DNA from: Thermoguttaceae bacterium
GTDB lineage: Bacteria; Planctomycetota; Planctomycetia; Pirellulales; Thermoguttaceae
Assembly (NCBI GenBank): GCA_028695865.1
Contig: JAQVID010000008.1
Coordinates: 1 to 19,262 of the forward strand
DNA: 19,262 nucleotides
Direction of reading: 5' to 3'
Both the position numbers and the translations under genes were made by a program. The notes under the pieces are model-generated. The model had not been told where the DNA came from. It was given only the letters and a program-made list of their open reading frames with translations, and did not search any database. Every line of letters starts with the position of its first letter. Position 1 is the first letter of the stretch. This document shows positions 14,322 to 19,262 of this stretch, in pieces.

Positions 14322-16349
14322 TCAGACTGTAAGTTCGGTAATTACTTGCCATTCGACTTTTGCGACTGTCCCTTCATGGCATTCGGTGACGACAGAATAA
14401 TGCGTAATCGTCGAGAGCCATGCTGGGTCCGGCGGCGAGCAGCATGTACCGGAAACAAGGCGATAGAGGTAACGTTGGTTGGGTAAGGCGGTTGAGTCCG
14501 TAAAAGAAGAATCGTAATAATCGGTTGCAAGTTGTGTCCACTCATTTGTATCACAAAGAGTACGCTCAATACTTACAGGGCCGGTATCGTTGGGCCATGT
14601 GACCAGAATGACATGCTGTGAAATTGCCGTCGCTGTTGGTTTCGGAGGCGGGCCGAGGGTTACACCACTTACAACGTCTGACCAATCGGAATTACTGTAA
14701 TTGTTGTCGGACGCAATGCACCTGACACGAAAATAGAGAGTCGTTTCGTTGGCAAGGTCGGAGAGAACGTACTGTGAATCGGTACAACTAATCGACTCCG
14801 ACCAGTTCATGCCGTCCGCAGAGGTTTGCACTTCATAAGTACAAGGAATGTCATTCTCGTCCCATTCGAGAATAATACTTGTTGAGGTGGCATTTGTCCA
14901 CGGCCAAGGCTGTTGCAGTTGTGAGGGGGTTATTTCAAATGAAAATGTTTTCTCGAATATCAGCCCGGTCGAGTCGGTTGCGCGAACAACAATGGAATAG
15001 GTACCTGCGTCAGGCTTGTTTTGGCCAATTACAAGGTAATTGCCGTCGATGGCAAATAACCCGTTATTCCCTGTATTGTCGGGAAGCGAGAATGTAACAT
15101 AGTCTCCTTCGTTCGGATCACTTGCCGACAGTTCTCCGATCACCTCGCCGGTGACAGCGTTTTCGTAATCGATTGTGTTGTTTGAGAGAAATATATCGGT
15201 AGGCGCAGTGGGCGGTTTGAGGGTGGTACAGGAAACCACGGACGACCAAACAGACGCGGAGTAGTTGCCGCTGTCGCTGGTTGCGCGAACACGAATATAA
15301 TAGAGTGTTTCGCTTTCCAGCCCGGTAAAATCAATCTCCGCGTCGGATGTTGCAAGGGAGTCTCCCCAGTTGTTGCCGTCATCCGAAAGGGAACATTCAT
15401 AACCAGTTGCATCATCTATCTCGCTCCAATAAGCATGAATCGAAAACGCGTCCGGTTCGACTTGTGGAGCGGGAGAGTCAAGTTGAACAGGCGTGACAAT
15501 AATTTCAAGTATCTTGTCAAAGGTCAAGCCGGTTGAATCGGTTGCGCGAACGGTAACAATGTAGTTTCCCGCATTCAACGGGGTCATTCCCACATAGAGA
15601 TAATTACCGTAGACAATCGAGAACAGCGAGTTGTCCGTTAAGCCAGCGGGCAAGGTCAGGTTCGCGTAGTCGTTCGTATTCGGATCGGTTACCGATAATA
15701 TTCCAATAAAATTGCCCGCATAGGAATCGGCGTAAGAAATGGTATTGTTTGAAAGCGTAATATCGGAGGGAGGAAGTTGCAGTTCGCTGACCGTCGCGCT
15801 CCCTTCGAGATAGGATTTGTTCATGTCGCTGTAATGTTCTGTTTCGTAATAGGCACGATAAGTATTCGTACTATTCCGGATAGGATTTGCATCGTGAAAC
15901 GTTAGCGATTCTGCGTCAAGCTGAGCCGTACCAAGTCGCGTCCAGTTGCCACTGTTCCAGCCACTGCTAATCAATCGTTCGATTACAATCGGGAATTCAA
16001 CGTCATTGACTTCGAATGACATTGTAACTCCGTTTGTATTATCGCCCGCCGGTTCTTGTGCCCAAATCGGCAGAAAATAGCCGATGTTTACGTCGCAACT
16101 GTTGAGTTCGACGCCAGACGCATTTGCGGTAATGCGGAAAGCATTCCATTGATGATTGACGAACGTACAACGATTATATACAAGTGAGGTTCCGTCGGTT
16201 GAATCGGAAATGTCCTGCCCGGGGCAAGTAATAATATACTCGTCGGCTCCCTCAACCGCGTCCCAGGAGATGGTCAGTCGTAACTGCCAATCGGAACCCC
16301 ATCCACTTGTACTTGCATTGTAACGTTCGATGATCCAATAAATATTCAT
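14322..16349 (-). CDS. Multidomain Fn3 / cadherin-like protein, possible fibre or adhesin
   Basis: A 675-residue modular protein with no evident signal peptide (it begins MNIYWIIERYN). Residues 1-190 are a beta-rich head. Then two modules alternate: cadherin-like (about 192-286), Fn3-like (287-377), cadherin-like (383-474), Fn3-like (475-565), and a third Fn3-like unit (566-660). The cadherin-like repeats share LSNNTI, IG.LS..DPN, GNYL and VRATDSTGL; the Fn3 units share LYY/LYF-RVR and SDWSDVVS-type ends. Such strings of domains occur in surface adhesins and phage tail fibres. Without a signal peptide or sorting signal a virion or other assembled structure is plausible, but this is inference. 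AAGGAG lies 10 nt before the ATG. Cotranscribed with its neighbours (34 bp after the previous gene). Confidence 0.82.
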   Translation of the reverse strand: MNIYWIIERYNASTSGWGSDWQLRLTISWDAVEGADEYIITCPGQDISDSTDGTSLVYNRCTFVNHQWNAFRITANASGVELNSCDVNIGYFLPIWAQEPAGDNTNGVTMSFEVNDVEFPIVIERLISSGWNSGNWTRLGTAQLDAESLTFHDANPIRNSTNTYRAYYETEHYSDMNKSYLEGSATVSELQLPPSDITLSNNTISYADSYAGNFIGILSVTDPNTNDYANLTLPAGLTDNSLFSIVYGNYLYVGMTPLNAGNYIVTVRATDSTGLTFDKILEIIVTPVQLDSPAPQVEPDAFSIHAYWSEIDDATGYECSLSDDGNNWGDSLATSDAEIDFTGLESETLYYIRVRATSDSGNYSASVWSSVVSCTTLKPPTAPTDIFLSNNTIDYENAVTGEVIGELSASDPNEGDYVTFSLPDNTGNNGLFAIDGNYLVIGQNKPDAGTYSIVVRATDSTGLIFEKTFSFEITPSQLQQPWPWTNATSTSIILEWDENDIPCTYEVQTSADGMNWSESISCTDSQYVLSDLANETTLYFRVRCIASDNNYSNSDWSDVVSGVTLGPPPKPTATAISQHVILVTWPNDTGPVSIERTLCDTNEWTQLATDYYDSSFTDSTALPNQRYLYRLVSGTCCSPPDPAWLSTITHYSVVTECHEGTVAKVEWQVITELTV

Positions 16350-16383
16350 CTTTGTCGTACTCCTTATTAACGAATTGCTTAAT

Positions 16384-18063
16384 TTAAGTCGTTTTCATTT
16401 CGTCCACATACGCACTGCACGATTGAGCATTGCAGAAAGCGGAACGAACCTCAATGTATCCTGCGTTCGTAAGTACTTTGCCATTACTGGCTGTTGGAAT
16501 ACGCATGTGAGCGGCAACGGTGTCGTCGATACCCGGTAATACAGGGCTGCGGCATTCGACGACGCGACAATTGGTGCATTTCAACCAACGTCTGTTTGTT
16601 GCCGTTGCGTATTGACACTGAATCGCGGATGCTACGAGATTATTGGACGTGATTTTGAGTGAGCCACACTCGTTGCCTGCAGTCGGACCAGTATTGAGGA
16701 GATAATCTGAGTAACATTCGTAGAGCGTGTGCTTTTTGCAAACGAGTCCTTCGCAATTGACTCTTGTTGCGTAATAGTCAACGTCTGGCGGTGTCGGATA
16801 TGAATCGACAACAGGTTGTGCAATACGGTCGAGCTCAGAAAATATCTCTTCGGCACGAGCTTCGGCCTCTGCATCCGACAAGACTTTATCGTTATTCTCA
16901 TCATTGGTAACAAAACTTAGAATTAAATTGCCAGCTACTCTGAAACCATTATGGGAGTCAATTACTAATCGATAATGAGCCTCGCCACAAACTGAACTTG
17001 CTGGAATGACGCCTGTAATAACGTCAGATACAGGGCCATGCCCTTGCTCAGAAGCTTGTACGGATTCCAAAAACACTCCTTCGGCGTAATAATCGTATAT
17101 TTCAACAATATCATTACCACTTGGCCTGCAAAAGTCATCGAAAAGATAAAGTTTGTCAGCAGGTATGCGAGGACCGTCGAAAGAGGTCGTGCCGCTATAT
17201 GGATCAACAATTGGTGTAAAAGCTATGCCCGAGCACGAAGGATCAAAGTGAACGCCCAGGGAATAGGTACACTCAACCCCTTTTATTCGTCCATCTGGCC
17301 AGCCGTTGTAATAGGGGCGCTTGCCATAACGTGGCAGCCATGTTTTATTGTGTGTACCCACTCGATTGTATGTACAGTGACCGACATGTACTTTACAGAC
17401 CGCATCAGAGAATAGTCCTTGCTTCGTTGATACAATACGACTGCAAAGTTCAGCAATGCAACGGTCGTCCCAGGTTAATAGAAGCTTTTTGTCGTAGTCC
17501 GAAGTCGTCACGGACATTATCATCGCGAAAAAGTCGTAGTACGTGGGCCGTGTCATTGTACCACTGATTCCCGGCATTTTACTTTTTGCAATTGCTTGAC
17601 CAAAGAGTGATGCAAAGTCGTTCCCAAGTGTCATATCCTCGTGTACCGGGATAAGATACTGGCGTGGCTGGCGTGTCCAGACACTATGATCAATTACAAA
17701 CAAGTATACGAAATATAAAGGCACTTCGTCGTAATGACGGGAAGCGAATGCTTCTTGAACGCTGTATAAATCAGTTTCAATTTGTTCGCGTGTAACCGCA
17801 AAATAATCGCTGTCAGACGGCTCAATCGCCGAGTCATATTCAAGAAGTTCCATCCAGTTATCAAAATGATATTGCTCGGTCATGCCCTCGTCGAGATACC
17901 GATTATCGACAACAGAATATTTTTCGTCTGCCCCAAGTTTATATCGTTTGTATCCGACATGGCCATTATACCAATCAATAAAGGTGTAGTTAGTCCATGG
18001 ACTTGGATTGCGCCAAAGGCAAAACGGATCACAGCAGCAACCAACTCCAAATTTTCCAATCAT
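16384..18063 (-). CDS. Hypothetical cysteine-rich protein with an EF-hand-like loop
   Basis: A 559-residue protein of unknown function. The start at 18063 is chosen over a longer frame to 18144 because it falls 1 nt after the upstream stop and has GGAG 10 nt before it; the longer version would overlap the previous gene by 80 nt. It opens with a cysteine cluster (GCCCDPFC, residues 8-15), has many Tyr and Asp in the first half, and further Cys pairs in the last 120 residues (LKCTNCRVVEC near 494-504, AFCNAQSC near 542-549). A 12-residue loop DENNDKVLSDAE (388-399) fits the calcium EF-hand pattern D-x-N-x-D-x-x-x-S-x-x-E, followed by a charged helix. No signal peptide, membrane segment or enzyme motif was recognised. 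A structural role in the same assembly as the Fn3 protein is a guess from context. Confidence 0.78.
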   Translation of the reverse strand: MIGKFGVGCCCDPFCLWRNPSPWTNYTFIDWYNGHVGYKRYKLGADEKYSVVDNRYLDEGMTEQYHFDNWMELLEYDSAIEPSDSDYFAVTREQIETDLYSVQEAFASRHYDEVPLYFVYLFVIDHSVWTRQPRQYLIPVHEDMTLGNDFASLFGQAIAKSKMPGISGTMTRPTYYDFFAMIMSVTTSDYDKKLLLTWDDRCIAELCSRIVSTKQGLFSDAVCKVHVGHCTYNRVGTHNKTWLPRYGKRPYYNGWPDGRIKGVECTYSLGVHFDPSCSGIAFTPIVDPYSGTTSFDGPRIPADKLYLFDDFCRPSGNDIVEIYDYYAEGVFLESVQASEQGHGPVSDVITGVIPASSVCGEAHYRLVIDSHNGFRVAGNLILSFVTNDENNDKVLSDAEAEARAEEIFSELDRIAQPVVDSYPTPPDVDYYATRVNCEGLVCKKHTLYECYSDYLLNTGPTAGNECGSLKITSNNLVASAIQCQYATATNRRWLKCTNCRVVECRSPVLPGIDDTVAAHMRIPTASNGKVLTNAGYIEVRSAFCNAQSCSAYVDEMKTT

Positions 18064-18064
18064 A

Positions 18065-18928
18065 TCAAAAACACTCCGCACTGATAATGTTTGTTTGACC
18101 GCCAGCCTGATCGACGGCAATGGCGACGGTAATCCCTCTCCCAATTTTTGTATCGTATTCCTGGAGCGGTGAATGACAGTAGAACGGATGTTGGGTATCG
18201 TTGTTGAGTATTACCTGTGCCAGCGATATTCCGCGTTCCTGGTCCATAATCGTGGTATACTCTTTCGGATCATCTGTTTTATGGTAAGTTCTGCCAATTG
18301 ACCCGATTCGAATATCGGTCCACGCAGGTCGCAACAGACAAAAATGACGACGTTCACCACATTTGTCAGATGGTTCGCTTCTCGCGACAATTTCCCAAGG
18401 CCCGCCATACGATCCGATCAGGCGATACGGACGTTCGACCATGCCACGATATTCGGCCAAGTACGACGGGTCGTCGGGGGGCTGCGTTGATTCTTCCTGC
18501 TCGGTATCGTAACGAACAAAATGGTGATATTCAAGGTCTATTAAGTTGTCATCGCCCGGGGCCTTGAGTTCATAAACATAGTCGCCGAATATGCCGGGAA
18601 GCCATGCCGGACGTACAATTCCTTTTTCACAACAATCAGCGAACGTCACGCGGATTTCGTGGCCAAATCGTGTCACGTCTTTACCAACGACTTGCGCGCC
18701 GTAGGTGCGATACGATTCCTCCGCTTCTTCCGCGTTGAGTCCCGGATATAAAAAACCATCGACCCGGAGAATGCCACCTGCGTAAACCACTTTGGTCGAA
18801 TCGTTGAGCACGTCCACAATATTTTGCGGCCATGCTCGACGGCTCGAACGCGGCTTCGGCCCCAATTCACCTGCCGTGTAGTCCGCGACGAGATGACGGA
18901 GCGTTTCTCTTTTTATCTTGTGCGACAT
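18065..18928 (-). CDS. Hypothetical protein of the unknown cluster
   Basis: A 287-residue protein of unknown function. The start at 18928 is preferred over a frame beginning at 18964 since GAGG lies 6 nt before this ATG and the shorter form begins 2 nt after the upstream stop. The N-terminus is basic and helical (MSHKIKRETLRHLVADYTAG), then the sequence is a mixed, Tyr/Asp/Pro-rich globular protein with scattered Cys (TFADCCEKG, SDKCGERRHFCLL). It has no signal peptide or membrane span. The C-terminus (ITVAIAVDQAGGQTNIISAECF) is beta-like. The 1-2 nt spacing on both sides implies coupled translation with its neighbours and so a shared structure or process. Confidence 0.78.
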   Translation of the reverse strand: MSHKIKRETLRHLVADYTAGELGPKPRSSRRAWPQNIVDVLNDSTKVVYAGGILRVDGFLYPGLNAEEAEESYRTYGAQVVGKDVTRFGHEIRVTFADCCEKGIVRPAWLPGIFGDYVYELKAPGDDNLIDLEYHHFVRYDTEQEESTQPPDDPSYLAEYRGMVERPYRLIGSYGGPWEIVARSEPSDKCGERRHFCLLRPAWTDIRIGSIGRTYHKTDDPKEYTTIMDQERGISLAQVILNNDTQHPFYCHSPLQEYDTKIGRGITVAIAVDQAGGQTNIISAECF

Positions 18929-18930
18929 AA

Positions 18931-19262
18931 TTAACCTCGAAACGCGTTGACAATGCCGTTCCATAGCGAAAAATCGAGACCAAGGGCATGCAAATTGACG
19001 TAAGGGTAGACTTGCTCAACGTTCGCTTGTCGTGGTACCATGATAGTATTTCCTGTTGTTTGGTCGTCAATCTTTTCACGCAAAACCCACATATAGTCCC
19101 ACCCGTTCTTGCCGAACTTGCCACTGTCGCCGATTTCAAGGTCGGCCATATTGGGCTGGGCCGCGAAGCCATAGGTAAGCTTATAGTAGTAATAACACAT
19201 ACCGGTGTCTTCATCCGTTTCGGTCACGATCGTGCCATTCGTAATGCCCTCGAATTTGACCT
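18931..19262 (-). CDS. Hypothetical protein, 5' end cut by the window edge
   Basis: The last 110 codons of a gene that continues beyond the window. A GTG at 19227 could open a 98-residue frame, but the frame stays open to the edge, reading on into protein-like sequence (VKFEGITNGTIVTETDED), so the gene is treated as partial. Visible features: YYYYKLTYGF, an acidic-glycine stretch (LEIGDSGKFGKNGWDY), and a short C-terminal LWNGIVNAFRG. Predicted soluble, beta-rich. No family recognised. It is the most upstream visible member of the five-gene minus-strand cluster. Confidence 0.7.
   Translation of the reverse strand, partial: VKFEGITNGTIVTETDEDTGMCYYYYKLTYGFAAQPNMADLEIGDSGKFGKNGWDYMWVLREKIDDQTTGNTIMVPRQANVEQVYPYVNLHALGLDFSLWNGIVNAFRG

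Noticed and set aside
18064..18144. Longer start for the cysteine-rich protein
   Set aside because: It would overlap the upstream gene by 80 nt, whereas the ATG at 18063 follows the upstream stop by 1 nt with GGAG upstream.

Overview
The window most resembles the genome of an anaerobic or facultative bacterium of the Planctomycetota (or the related Verrucomicrobiota/Lentisphaerota). The grounds are an ECF sigma factor overlapping a FecR/LamG anti-sigma-like gene, a secreted GH36 alpha-galactosidase, an oxygen-sensitive class III ribonucleotide reductase, and tRNA genes without an encoded CCA. Base composition is middling; the ADP-ribosylglycohydrolase gene is visibly richer in A+T. The phylum call is inference from gene families, not from a marker gene.

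Layout. (1) 48-2344, minus: ECF sigma factor and FecR-LamG membrane protein sharing an ATGA overlap, a cell-surface signalling pair. (2) 2792-5032, minus: exported GH36 alpha-galactosidase. (3) 5033-6108: no convincing gene, but 2.5 copies of a 65-bp tandem repeat. (4) 6109-6458, plus: a consensus sigma-70 promoter, tRNA-Ala(UGC), a hairpin, a CAU-anticodon tRNA and a strong intrinsic terminator. (5) 6641-9209: two direct copies of a roughly 300-330-bp non-coding repeat bracketing a promoter, a doubtful small ORF and a 503-aa ADP-ribosylglycohydrolase with a changed metal-site motif and an unexplained C-terminal extension. (6) 9201-10888, minus: a tyrosine recombinase with a strong terminator, and an excisionase-like HTH protein. 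(7) 11019-11088: a perfect 13-bp inverted repeat that folds on the minus strand as a possible three-way junction. (8) 11188-13825, minus: nrdD without an ATP-cone, and nrdG starting 116 nt inside nrdD in another frame. (9) 13910-19262, minus: five tightly packed genes of unknown function (the first cut by the window edge), including a Fn3/cadherin-like protein resembling a fibre or adhesin.

From 19262 down to 9267 every gene lies on the minus strand. Putative structural genes, then nrdDG, then excisionase and integrase, ending in a terminator, is an order that fits one end of a prophage or large integrative element carrying its own anaerobic nucleotide metabolism. That is the most interesting reading of the window, but no attachment site or unambiguous phage gene (terminase, portal, capsid) is visible, so it stays a hypothesis.
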